Shown: positions 53,197 through 61,764 of the stretch, piece after piece
Position numbering within the stretch: position 1 is the first letter of the stretch
Layout of the letters: each line of letters begins with the position of its first letter
DNA from: Methylobacterium sp. J-068
Lineage (GTDB): Bacteria > Pseudomonadota > Alphaproteobacteria > Rhizobiales > Beijerinckiaceae
Length of the DNA stretch: 64,000 bases
Reading direction: 5' to 3'
Assembly: GCF_022829445.1 (NCBI RefSeq)
Contig: NZ_JAKSXY010000084.1
Coordinates: forward strand, 101,310 to 165,309
Position numbers and translations under genes: made by a program
The notes under the pieces: model-generated
Database searches by the model: none
The model's input: the letters and a program-made list of their open reading frames with translations, nothing else
What the model was told of the DNA's origin: nothing

Positions 53197-53250
53197 CCTC
53201 GGAGGTCGGCAAGACTTGTCCTGCTCCCCGATCGCCCGATCTGTCAGGGG

Positions 53251-54318
53251 ATGGCCCGACCGCGCGATCTCCTCGACATCACCACCCTCTACCACGAGCC
53301 GGCGGTGCCGGAATTCCCGCGCGGGCGCGCGATCCTGGAGCGGTTCCCGGAGGCGGAACGCATCGTCGTGCCCTCGCACTGGAACATCCCGAGCCTGCAC
53401 GGCAATGCCGGCTCGGTGGAGGACTGGGTGCGGATCAAGCGCTCCACCCTGGTGCTCGGGGTGAAGAAGGGGCTGGCGATGCGGCCGAACGGGCGCAGCG
53501 CCCACTTCATCGCGCCCTCGACCTCCAACGGCTGCGCGATGGCCTGCGCCTATTGCTACGTGCCCCGCCGCAAGGGCTTCGCGAACCCGATCTCGGTCTT
53601 CGTCAACGTCGAGGCCATCGGTGCCGCGATCGAGCGCCACGCGGCCCGCCAGGGCCCGCTGCCGGAGCCCGACACCATCGATCCCGCGCTCTGGGTCTAC
53701 GACATCGGCGAGAACGGCGACCTCTCCGTCGACGCGATGGTGAGCGACACCGTGCGGGACCTCATCGCGCTGTTCCGGCGCATCCCCAATGCGAAGGCCT
53801 CCTTCGCCACCAAGGCGGTGAACCGCGAACTCCTCGCCTACGACCCGCAGGGCAAGACCCGCATCCGGTTCTCGCTGATGCCCGAGCGCATCGCCCGTGT
53901 CGTCGACGTGCGCACGGCGCCCATCCCGGAGCGCATCGCGGCGATCGACGACTTCGTCGCCGCCGGCTACGAGGTCCACCTGAACTTCTCGCCCGTCATC
54001 CTCTACGAGGGCTGGGAGGCGGATTGGCGGGCGCTGTTCGACGCGATCGACGGCACCATCGGAGCGGCCGCCCGCGCGCAGATCAAGGCCGAGATCATCC
54101 TGCTCACGCACAACGCCGACCTGCACGCGGTCAATCTCGGCTGGCACCCCAAGGCCGAGGACCTGCTGTGGCGCCCCGACCTGCAGGAGGCCAAGGTCTC
54201 CGAGGGCGGCGGCGCGAACCTGCGCTACCGCACGGGCTGGAAGGGAACCTGGCTCGCCCGGTTCAAGGCGCTGCTCGCCGAGCGGATGCCGTACTGTACG
54301 GTGCGCTACGCATTCTGA
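53251..54318 (+). CDS. Spore photoproduct lyase-like radical SAM protein
   Basis: 355 aa. The 4Fe-4S/SAM triad is C95-C99-C102 in NGCAMACAYCYVPRRKGFANP, and the whole length matches the SplB family (HWNIPSLHGN; YDIGENGDLSVDAMVSDT; FATKAVNRELLAYDP; SLMPERIARVVD). SplB repairs the thymine spore photoproduct in Firmicutes. Non-spore-forming alphaproteobacteria carry homologues whose substrate is not established, possibly UV or oxidative DNA damage. Single gene 54 bp after the SHOCT gene. Confidence 0.88.
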   Translation: MARPRDLLDITTLYHEPAVPEFPRGRAILERFPEAERIVVPSHWNIPSLHGNAGSVEDWVRIKRSTLVLGVKKGLAMRPNGRSAHFIAPSTSNGCAMACAYCYVPRRKGFANPISVFVNVEAIGAAIERHAARQGPLPEPDTIDPALWVYDIGENGDLSVDAMVSDTVRDLIALFRRIPNAKASFATKAVNRELLAYDPQGKTRIRFSLMPERIARVVDVRTAPIPERIAAIDDFVAAGYEVHLNFSPVILYEGWEADWRALFDAIDGTIGAAARAQIKAEIILLTHNADLHAVNLGWHPKAEDLLWRPDLQEAKVSEGGGANLRYRTGWKGTWLARFKALLAERMPYCTVRYAF

Positions 54319-54377
54319 GCACTCGCGCGCAAGAAACACGGCGACGTGCGTTATTCACTCAGGGAGTTTTGTTCAGC

Positions 54378-54467
54378 TGGCGGAGGGAGCGGGATTCGAA
54401 CCCGCGATACCGTTTCCGGTATACACACTTTCCAGGCGTGCGCCTTCAACCACTCGGCCACCCCTCC
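54378..54467 (-). tRNA. tRNA-Ser (anticodon GGA)
   Basis: 90 nt with the CCA end encoded. On the minus strand it starts GGAGGGGTGGCCGAGTGG, has an anticodon loop CTGGAAA (anticodon GGA), a long variable arm (about 18 nt) typical of tRNA-Ser, and the T arm GGGTTCGAATCCC, closing with an acceptor stem ending CCTCC-G-CCA. Reads UCC/UCU codons. Confidence 0.97.
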
Positions 54468-54768
54468 GGTCCCGTCGCCGCGTTCCGCCATCGCCCGCAA
54501 GGGCGACGGGGCTTCGCAAACGCGTCGGGAGGCGTCGTGTACAAGCCGCACCGGCGGCGTGCAAGCGGTGCGAACCGCAAAGCTGACGATTCCGGCCGGA
54601 ATCTCGGCGGATCGAGGTTGGCGGTCGCTCCGTATCGCATCGCGGCAGGATGCGGGTTATCCTCAGATTCGCCGCTTTCCGCGTGCATCGCCTTTTCCGT
54701 GTCCGTCACGCCGGCTCGCCGATTTCGGCGCTGGGCCCCGGGGGGACACGAAGGAGCAAACAGCCGCC
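54468..54768. other. Intergenic region between tRNA-Ser and the KpsT-like gene
   Basis: About 300 bp. The open frame that covers it continues into the ABC gene but shows no conserved sequence before GTG 54769. I see no other feature; it must hold the tRNA promoter (minus strand) and the ABC gene promoter. Confidence 0.5.
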
Positions 54769-55422
54769 GTGATCCGCTTCGACAACGTCACCAAGGTCTA
54801 CCGGACGGAAGGACACCGGCGCACGATCCTCGAGCGCGTTTCCTTCACCCTGAAGCCGGGCATCAGCTACGGCTTCCTCGGGATCAACGGCGCCGGCAAG
54901 TCGACCACCCTGCGCATCCTCGCCGGAACCGAGGCCCCGACCAAGGGCCGCGTCATCCGGAACCGGCGCGTTTCCTGGCCCCTGGGCTTCGCGGGCGGCT
55001 TCCATCCGCTGATGACGGGCCGCGACAACATCATCTTCGTGGCACGGATCTACGGTGAGGACCCGCGCCGCGTGTTGGAATTCGTCGAGGATTTCTCCGA
55101 GCTCGGCAGCTACCTCGACGTGCCGATCCGGACCTACTCCTCCGGCATGGGTGCCCGGCTCGCCTTCGGCATGAGCATGGCCATCCCGTTCGAATGCTAC
55201 CTCATCGACGAGACGACGTCCGTCGGGGACGGGCGCTTCCAGAAGCGCTGCGAGGAGGTGTTCAGTGCACGGCGTGCCCATGCCGACGTGATCATGGTCT
55301 CGCACGCGATGGATACGCTCCGGAACTGGTGCCAGCAGGGCATCGTGCTGATCAACGGCCGTGCGATCGTCTACGAAGACATCGACGACGCCATCGAGGT
55401 CTATCGCCGCCTGAACACCTGA
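54769..55422 (+). CDS. Capsule polysaccharide export ATPase (KpsT/BexA-like)
   Basis: 217 aa from GTG 54769 (AAGGAG at 54751-54756), the KpsT length. Walker A GINGAGKST, signature YSSGMGARLAFGMS (SSGM in place of LSGG, typical of this family) and Walker B CYLIDE, then SHAMDTLRNWC. Energises an ABC-2 exporter of a capsule-like polysaccharide. The permease (KpsM) and OMA protein (KpsD/Wza) are not in the window. Confidence 0.88.
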   Translation: MIRFDNVTKVYRTEGHRRTILERVSFTLKPGISYGFLGINGAGKSTTLRILAGTEAPTKGRVIRNRRVSWPLGFAGGFHPLMTGRDNIIFVARIYGEDPRRVLEFVEDFSELGSYLDVPIRTYSSGMGARLAFGMSMAIPFECYLIDETTSVGDGRFQKRCEEVFSARRAHADVIMVSHAMDTLRNWCQQGIVLINGRAIVYEDIDDAIEVYRRLNT

Positions 55423-55528
55423 ACGTCCGGCGTCGCGGGCGGTGGCGGTCATGGTTTCGCCGTGCCCGTGAGGCAACGGTCGCGAAGGGTCGGCGCGAAT
55501 CCGCCGGATGCAAGGGAACACGGGGTTC

Positions 55529-56773
55529 ATGTCCGTCGAGATCCGTACGCCTCAGGGGCAGCCGCTCACCACCGCCGACCGGTCGAACGCCGTGGCGGAA
55601 TCCCTGCGGCAGATCGCGCGCGTCTCACGCTTCGCCGATCGCAAGAAGGGCATCCGCTCGTATCAGAGCCATGTGAAGTCGGATCCGCTGATCCCGCTGC
55701 TGTTCTGCGTCTGCTTCCTGATCCCCTCGCTCATCGGCGTCGCCTATTACGGCTTCATCATGTCCGACCGCTTCGTGGTGGAGGCGCGCTTCGCGCTGCG
55801 CCCGGCGCTGGGCAGCGTGGACAAGGCGGCCCCGGACCAGGTCGGCACGAATTCCGGTTCGGTCTCGCAGCAGATGGTGGCGCAGGACAGCCTCATCACC
55901 ACCAACTACATCCAGAGCCGGCCGATGGTCGAGGCGATGGAGAAGGCCATGCCGTTGCGCGAGATGTTCTCGCGGTCGGACATCGACTACTTCTCGCGCT
56001 TCAAGACGGACAAGCCGATCGAGAAGCTGGTCAAGTTCTGGCACGAGCGGGTGCATACCGCGATCGAAGCCGGGTCCGGCATCATCAGCCTGACCGTCAA
56101 CACCTTCGATCCGCAGGAATCCCTCGACCTCTCGAAAGCGGTCCTCGCCGAGAGCGAGCGCATGGTGAACGCCCTCAGCGCCCGCGCTCGCGAGGACGCC
56201 GTGGCCGAGAGCCTGCGCGAACTCAAGCGCGCCGAGGAGCGGATGACGAAGATCCGCGTCGCCGTGGCCGCCCTGCGCAACAAGGACGGGGTCCTCGACG
56301 CGCAGAAGACCAACGAGAGCAACCTGAAGGTCATCGCGGAACTGCGCTCGGCCCGCATCAACCTCGCCGTGCAGCTGATCCAGGGGCAGCGCGACCTCTC
56401 GCCCGAGACCCGGCGGATCCAGGACATGAAGGCGCAGCTGAAGGACCTCGACGACAACATCGCCAAGATCGAGCGCCAATCCGCGAGCGAGGACCCGGAG
56501 CAGCGGCGTATCCTGGCCGATTCCTTGACGCGTTTCGAGGCCTTCGACGCCGAGCGGACCGATGCGGAGAAGTACTTCGCCAAGGTGCTGGTGGCGAACG
56601 AGCGCGCCCGCATCATGGCCGAGCGTCAGGTGGAATTCTTCACCATGATCGTCCAGCCGGTGAAGCCTGAATCCTCCCAGCAGCCGCGCCGCATGCTGAT
56701 GATCTCCCTCATCGCCGGTGGCGCCGCCGTGGTCTTCGCCGCCACCGTGGTCACCCGCAAGTACCTCGCCTGA
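55529..56773 (+). CDS. Capsule export inner-membrane/periplasmic protein (KpsE/BexC-like)
   Basis: 414 aa from ATG 55529 (CAAGGGA upstream). Membrane segments at about residues 63-85 (PLLFCVCFLIPSLIGVAYYG) and the C-terminus (MISLIAGGAAVVFAATVV) bracket a long periplasmic coiled-coil part (SLRELKRAEERMTKIRVAVA and later). This is the KpsE/Wzz plan, linking the ABC exporter to the outer membrane. It follows the KpsT-like gene in one unit. Confidence 0.87.
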   Translation: MSVEIRTPQGQPLTTADRSNAVAESLRQIARVSRFADRKKGIRSYQSHVKSDPLIPLLFCVCFLIPSLIGVAYYGFIMSDRFVVEARFALRPALGSVDKAAPDQVGTNSGSVSQQMVAQDSLITTNYIQSRPMVEAMEKAMPLREMFSRSDIDYFSRFKTDKPIEKLVKFWHERVHTAIEAGSGIISLTVNTFDPQESLDLSKAVLAESERMVNALSARAREDAVAESLRELKRAEERMTKIRVAVAALRNKDGVLDAQKTNESNLKVIAELRSARINLAVQLIQGQRDLSPETRRIQDMKAQLKDLDDNIAKIERQSASEDPEQRRILADSLTRFEAFDAERTDAEKYFAKVLVANERARIMAERQVEFFTMIVQPVKPESSQQPRRMLMISLIAGGAAVVFAATVVTRKYLA

Positions 56774-56876
56774 CCGGATATCGCGGCCCGGGCGCGTTCG
56801 GGCCTCGGCACGGCGCGCCGGTTCGCCCGCGCGCGGTCACGACGCCGGCCTCGATCGAGACGACGGGGCCGGCACG

Positions 56877-56892
56877 TTAACCTTTCGCTAAC
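56877..56892 (+). promoter_or_regulatory. CtrA-type box upstream of flhA
   Basis: TTAA-CCTTTCG-CTAAC matches the CtrA consensus TTAA-N7-TTAAC with one mismatch, 55 bp before the flhA start. CtrA-controlled class II flagellar promoters, including that of the flhA orthologue in Caulobacter, are known, and ctrA itself lies at the window's end. Confidence 0.6.
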
Positions 56893-56946
56893 GCTATACC
56901 CGGCAAATCTTGCCGGGCCCCTGTCCTCGGGGCGACGGGGTTCACG

Positions 56947-59097
56947 ATGAGCGAGACGGCCGTTGCCACGGCGGCGGGGGGGAGCTTCGGGCAGTTCGCG
57001 CGCTTCGCGGTTCCCAACCGGGCGAACCTGAACGCGCTCTCGAAGCGCACGGACCTGTTCTTCGCCACCGCCGTGATGGGCATCCTCACGGTGCTCATCT
57101 TCCCGCTGCCGGCGTTCCTGCTCGACCTGCTGCTCGCGGTCTCGATCATCATCTCGGTGCTGATCATGATGACCGGGCTGTTCATCGACAATCCGCTCGA
57201 GTTCACGGTCTTCCCGACCCTGCTCCTCGTCGCGACGCTCTTGCGCCTCGCCCTGAACCTCGCCTCCACCCGCCTCATCCTGGGCCATGGCCACGAGGGC
57301 ACGGCGGCGGCCGGGCACGTCATCGAGGCCTTCGGCAACTTCGTGATGGGGGGCAACTTCGTCATCGGGATCATCGTGTTCGCGATCCTGATCATCGTAA
57401 ACTTCGTCGTCATCACCAAGGGCTCGGGCCGCATCGCCGAGGTGGCGGCCCGCTTCACCCTCGACGCCATGCCCGGCAAGCAGATGGCGATCGACGCCGA
57501 CCTCTCGGCCGGTCTCATCGACGAGAAGGTGGCCAAGGCCCGCCGCGCCGCCCTGGAGGAGGAATCCTCGTTCTTCGGCGCCATGGACGGCGCCTCCAAA
57601 TTCGTGCGCGGCGACGCCATCGCGGCCCTGCTGATCACATTCATCAACGTCATCGGAGGCATCATCATCGGCGTCGCCCAGCAGGGCATGCCGTTCATGG
57701 GAGCGGCCAAGAGCTACACCCTGCTCACCATCGGCGACGGCCTCGCGAGCCAGGTGCCCGCCCTCATCGTCTCGACGGCGGCCGGCATCCTGGTCTCGAA
57801 GGCGGGCGTGAAGGGCTCGGCCGACAAGGCGCTCGGCAAGCAGCTCGCGAACTACCCGAAGGCGCTCGGCATGTCGGCCGGCGTCATGGTGCTCATCTCG
57901 TTTCTGCCCGGCATGCCGATGCTGCCCTTCCTGGGCCTGGCCGGCGCTTCCGGCTACGCCGCCTGGCACTTCGCCAAGGTCGCCCGCGAGGCCCCGCCCC
58001 TCGACGCCGCCGGCGCGCCGATGGACGCCGCGGCCGTGGCGGCGGCGCAGGCGGCCAAGGAGGAGACCGTCACGGACCTCCTGAAGCTCGACGATCTCAA
58101 GCTGGAGATGGGCTACGCCCTGCTCGCGCTGGTGAACGGCCCCGAGGGCCAGGACCGCCTCACCGACCAGATCAAGGCCCTGCGCCGCCAGCTCGCGGCC
58201 GAGCTCGGCTTCGTGATGCCCTCCGTGCGCATCCTCGACAACGTGCAGCTCGATGCCAACGCCTACGTGGTCCGGGTCAAGGAGATCGAGGCCGGCACGG
58301 GCCAGATCTTCCCCGGCCAGTTCATGGCCATGGATCCGATGGGCGGACAGGTGCAGTTGCCCGGCCAGCACATGCTGGAGCCGACCTTCGGCCTGCCCGC
58401 GACCTGGATCGACGCGAGCCTACGCGACCAGGCCCAGCTCAAGGGCTACACCGTGGTGGATGCCGCGACCGTGGTCTCGACGCACCTCACCGAGATCATC
58501 AAGGCCCACGTCTCGGAGCTCCTCAACCACGTCGAGGTGCAGAAGCTCCTGCGCGAACTCTCCAAGGAGCACGGCGAACTCCTCAAGGAGGTCATGCCGA
58601 GCCAGATCGGCACCACCGGCATCCAGCGCGTGCTGCAGTTCCTGCTGGCCGAGCGGGTCTCGATCCGCGACCTCGGGGCCATCGTCGAGGGCATCGCCGA
58701 GGTCGCCGGCCACGTGAAGAACCCGCGCGACATCGTCGAGCACGTGCGCGCGCGGCTCGGCCGCCAGATCTGCGCCCAGTACCAGGGGCCGGACGGCATG
58801 CTGCCGATCATCACCCTGTCGCCGGCCTGGGAGCAGGCCTTCCTCGAATCGATCGCGGGCGAGCGCGAGGAGCGCTACCTCGCGATGCAGCCCTCCAAGC
58901 TCTCCGAATTCGTGAGCACGGTGCGCGACCGTTTCGAGACCGCCGCCCGGATGGGCGAGATGCCGGTCCTCGTCACCTCGGTCCAGGCCCGGCCCTTCGT
59001 GCGCTCGATCATCGAGCGCTTCCGGCGCGAGACCCCGGTGATGAGCCAGGCCGAGATCCATCCCCGCGCCCGCCTGCGCACCGTGGGCTCGGTCTGA
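56947..59097 (+). CDS. flhA: Flagellar type III export gate protein FlhA
   Basis: 716 aa. Eight membrane segments in the first ~330 residues (FHIPEP family), with the conserved NPLEFTVFPTLLLVATLLRLALNLASTR and a cytoplasmic FHIPEP loop (MPGKQMAIDADLSAGLID), then the soluble C-terminal ring domain ending MSQAEIHPRARLRTVG. FlhA powers and sorts export of flagellar axial proteins. It carries its own CtrA-type box and no flhB/fliR next to it. Confidence 0.97.
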   Translation: MSETAVATAAGGSFGQFARFAVPNRANLNALSKRTDLFFATAVMGILTVLIFPLPAFLLDLLLAVSIIISVLIMMTGLFIDNPLEFTVFPTLLLVATLLRLALNLASTRLILGHGHEGTAAAGHVIEAFGNFVMGGNFVIGIIVFAILIIVNFVVITKGSGRIAEVAARFTLDAMPGKQMAIDADLSAGLIDEKVAKARRAALEEESSFFGAMDGASKFVRGDAIAALLITFINVIGGIIIGVAQQGMPFMGAAKSYTLLTIGDGLASQVPALIVSTAAGILVSKAGVKGSADKALGKQLANYPKALGMSAGVMVLISFLPGMPMLPFLGLAGASGYAAWHFAKVAREAPPLDAAGAPMDAAAVAAAQAAKEETVTDLLKLDDLKLEMGYALLALVNGPEGQDRLTDQIKALRRQLAAELGFVMPSVRILDNVQLDANAYVVRVKEIEAGTGQIFPGQFMAMDPMGGQVQLPGQHMLEPTFGLPATWIDASLRDQAQLKGYTVVDAATVVSTHLTEIIKAHVSELLNHVEVQKLLRELSKEHGELLKEVMPSQIGTTGIQRVLQFLLAERVSIRDLGAIVEGIAEVAGHVKNPRDIVEHVRARLGRQICAQYQGPDGMLPIITLSPAWEQAFLESIAGEREERYLAMQPSKLSEFVSTVRDRFETAARMGEMPVLVTSVQARPFVRSIIERFRRETPVMSQAEIHPRARLRTVGSV

Positions 59098-59157
59098 GCA
59101 CGGCTGGCGAAGGCCTCTCGCGGGATGGCGGCGCGCGCATCCGGCCGGCGGGTCCCC

Positions 59158-59871
59158 TCACGCGGGCAGGACGACCACCTTCGTCTTGACCGGCGTGCGC
59201 GCGTAGAGGTGGATCATGTCCTGGCTGAGCAGGCCGACGCAGCCGCTCGTGATGCCGGTGCCGATCGATTCGGGCTCGCTGCTCGCGTAGATCGTGTAGA
59301 GCGTATAGGCGCCGTTCTGGTAGAGATGCAGGGTGCGGGCGCCCAGCGGGTTGTCGAGGCCGCCCGGCATGCCACGGGCGTATTTCGCGGCCTCGGGCTG
59401 GCGCCGGATCATCTCCTTGGGCGGTGTCCAGGTCGCCCATTCGGACTTGCGGCCGACATAGGCGTCCCCGTTCCAGAGGAACCCGTCGCGGCCGACATTG
59501 GCGCCGTAGCGGGTGGCGGACCCGTCGCCCTCGACGCGGTAGACGTAGAAGTTGGCGGGATCGACGATGATCGTGCCGGCCGCTTCCTTGGTCTCGTAAC
59601 GGACCGTCCGGCGGTAGTATTTCGGATCGACCTTGCTGATGTCGGTGGCCGGAATCGGGAATTTCTCGTCCGGCATCGGTCCGTAGATCTTCGCGGCCTC
59701 GGCGAGGACCGTGCCGTCGGATGTCACGCACCCGGCGAGCCCCAGCGCGCCGAAACCGGCGGCCGAGCCGGCCAGGAACGACCGGCGGCTGAGACCGCCC
59801 GCCCGATGCCCGGGGAGCCGCGCCTCATCCGTCGCGCCGGCAGCGGCGCTGCGACCGTCCGTGATCATCAC
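59158..59871 (-). CDS. YkuD-fold L,D-transpeptidase homologue, catalytic His and Arg replaced
   Basis: 237 aa. A Tat-like signal with lipobox (RRSFLAGSAAGFGALGLAGC). The YkuD domain is plain (IIVDPANFYVYRVEGDG; YGANVGRDGFLWNG; GGLDNPLGARTLHLYQNGAY). Active enzymes of this group read RIHGTNEP ... SSGCIRM. Here the same stretch is TIYASSEPESIG ... TSGCVGL: the catalytic His is Tyr195 and the conserved Arg is Gly213, while Cys211 is kept. Peptidoglycan cross-linking by the usual mechanism is therefore doubtful. Confidence 0.87.
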   Translation of the reverse strand: MMITDGRSAAAGATDEARLPGHRAGGLSRRSFLAGSAAGFGALGLAGCVTSDGTVLAEAAKIYGPMPDEKFPIPATDISKVDPKYYRRTVRYETKEAAGTIIVDPANFYVYRVEGDGSATRYGANVGRDGFLWNGDAYVGRKSEWATWTPPKEMIRRQPEAAKYARGMPGGLDNPLGARTLHLYQNGAYTLYTIYASSEPESIGTGITSGCVGLLSQDMIHLYARTPVKTKVVVLPA

Positions 59872-60062
59872 TCTGGACTTCCCCTATCCCGTGGCCCGGC
59901 GGAAGAACGTCGCGGCCCGCGCCGGTCGAGCCTCCGGCCAAGCTGAGAGTGCCGCTCCCCGGCCCGGCTGGCAAGCTTGGTTTCCGTCGCGCGGCGACCT
60001 CGATCAGGACCCGCCGGTCGCGGCGCCGATGGAAACCGCCCCCGGCGCGGGGGCCGACCCGA

Positions 60063-61112
60063 TCAGACCGTCTTCTTCTCCATGCGGCGCTCAAGGGCGT
60101 GCGCGTCGAGGCCGGGGGCGGTGAAGGGCGCCTCGGGGGCGCTGGTGTCGGTCGGCTGGCCCTTCAGGGCCGAGGCGAGGCGGTTGCGCTCGTAGAGCAG
60201 GACCACCACGACGGAGATCAGGAAGGGCAGCCAGAAGTAGAACAGCCGGAACACGAGCAGCGCCGCGATGACCGAGGGGCGCGCGATGTCGGGCATCGCC
60301 ACGACGAAGACGAGTTCGAACACGCCGAGGCCGCCGGGGGCGTTCGAGACCAGGGCCGCAGAGAACGAGGCGAGGAACACCGCGAGCACCACGAGGAAGC
60401 CCGGGTTCCCGGCCTCGGGCAGCGCGAAGTAGATGATGCCGGCCGCGCCCAGCAGTTCCAGGGGAGCGGCGATGAGCTGGCGCACCATGATGCGGGGGCG
60501 CGGATATTCGAGCTTGAACTTGCGGATCGTCAGCGGCTTGAGGTGCAGCAGCGAGCCGATCACGTAGAGGGCGACGAAGCCGAGCAGGCCGGCGCCGAGG
60601 ATGCGGGCGGTGGCGGGGTCCGTCAGGATCGCCGGCAGGTAGCCGTTCAGGCGCGTCAGGGTGTCGGGCAGGACCGTCAGCACGAAGCCGCCGAGCAGGA
60701 TGGTGCCGAGGCCGAAGGTGAAGGAGCAGAGCGCCACCAGCACCGCGACCTGGGCCGCCGACAGGCCCTTGGCGGTGTAGGCGCGGTAGCGCACCACGGC
60801 GCCGGAGAACACCGAGGCGCCGATGTTGTGCGAAAGCGCGTAGGTGGTGAAGGAGCAGACCGAGACGAAGAACCACGAGATGTGGCGGATGCCGAGATGC
60901 AGCAGGGCGATCCGGTCGTACCAGGCGAGCGCCGCGTAAGCGACCAGGGTCGAGAGCGCCGCGAGCAGGAAGCGATGCAGGGGAATCGCCGCGAAGCTGC
61001 CCTTGATCTCGGCCATCGAGATGCCGGCGAGCTCCTTGTAGAGCAGGTAGCCCGAGACGATGACGGCACCGAGGCCGATGATCGGCCAGATGAAATCGCT
61101 GATCTTCTTCAT
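60063..61112 (-). CDS. YbhN/MprF-type integral membrane protein (UPF0104)
   Basis: 349 aa with about 8-9 membrane helices. NAPGGLGVFELVFVVAMP is the signature of the lysylphosphatidylglycerol synthase TM region/YbhN family (NxPGGxGxxE). YbhN-like proteins have been linked to phospholipid movement between membranes; MprF uses the same fold as a flippase. There is no aminoacyl-transferase domain. Isolated gene between the transpeptidase homologue and fliJ. Confidence 0.85.
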   Translation of the reverse strand: MKKISDFIWPIIGLGAVIVSGYLLYKELAGISMAEIKGSFAAIPLHRFLLAALSTLVAYAALAWYDRIALLHLGIRHISWFFVSVCSFTTYALSHNIGASVFSGAVVRYRAYTAKGLSAAQVAVLVALCSFTFGLGTILLGGFVLTVLPDTLTRLNGYLPAILTDPATARILGAGLLGFVALYVIGSLLHLKPLTIRKFKLEYPRPRIMVRQLIAAPLELLGAAGIIYFALPEAGNPGFLVVLAVFLASFSAALVSNAPGGLGVFELVFVVAMPDIARPSVIAALLVFRLFYFWLPFLISVVVVLLYERNRLASALKGQPTDTSAPEAPFTAPGLDAHALERRMEKKTV

Positions 61113-61267
61113 GGTGGTTCGGACGAGCCCCTTCGTTCGGGCCCTCCCTGCACGACGATGCGCGGCATCGCAAGCAGGGTTCCAACCGGTCCCGTCGGGA
61201 ACGGCTCATCCCACGGGATCATGACGGTTTCGTGCCGGCCCCCTCTCGGCGGCCGGCGCGAAGGGGC

Positions 61268-61675
61268 TCAGGCACGAATACGCGAGAGGCCGATGCCGTC
61301 CATGGCGGCCTGGTCGCGGGCGGCCTCGGCGGCGCGCTCGGCGGTGCGCTCGCGGTCGTCCAGGATCTCGATCTTCTTGAGGTCCTCGAAGGCCTCGCCG
61401 AGCTCGGCCTTCGCCTCGGCGAGCTGGCCCTCCAGGGCGGCGGCCGACTGGCGCATGTTGTCCCGGCGGGTCGCGGCGGCGCGGGCATAGGTCGGGTAGG
61501 CGAAGTGGGCGGGATCGGTGATGCCGGCGCGGCTCTCCTCGTGCGCGACCTCGCGGTCGAGCTCCAGCGCCATGCGGGTGAAATCCGCCTTCATCATCTC
61601 GATCTGCGTCACGCGCCGACGCTTCTCGTCGACCTGGAAGCGTCGCAGCCGGATCAACGTGTCACGGGATTTCAT
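61268..61675 (-). CDS. fliJ: Flagellar FliJ-like export protein
   Basis: 135 aa from ATG 61675 (GGAGTG upstream). Nearly all coiled coil: MKSRDTLIRLRRFQVDEKRR at the start and heptads through to the end. FliJ is the central stalk of the FliI/FliH ATPase, similar to the gamma subunit of F1. Downstream of fliI on the same strand with 89 bp between, the usual order. Confidence 0.85.
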   Translation of the reverse strand: MKSRDTLIRLRRFQVDEKRRRVTQIEMMKADFTRMALELDREVAHEESRAGITDPAHFAYPTYARAAATRRDNMRQSAAALEGQLAEAKAELGEAFEDLKKIEILDDRERTAERAAEAARDQAAMDGIGLSRIRA

Positions 61676-61764
61676 GGACGGTTTCACTCCACGCAACGCA
61701 CGGCTTGCCGGAACGCATCACCCACGTCCCGAGCCCGGCATCGGCGAGACGTCGGGGCGTCCCC

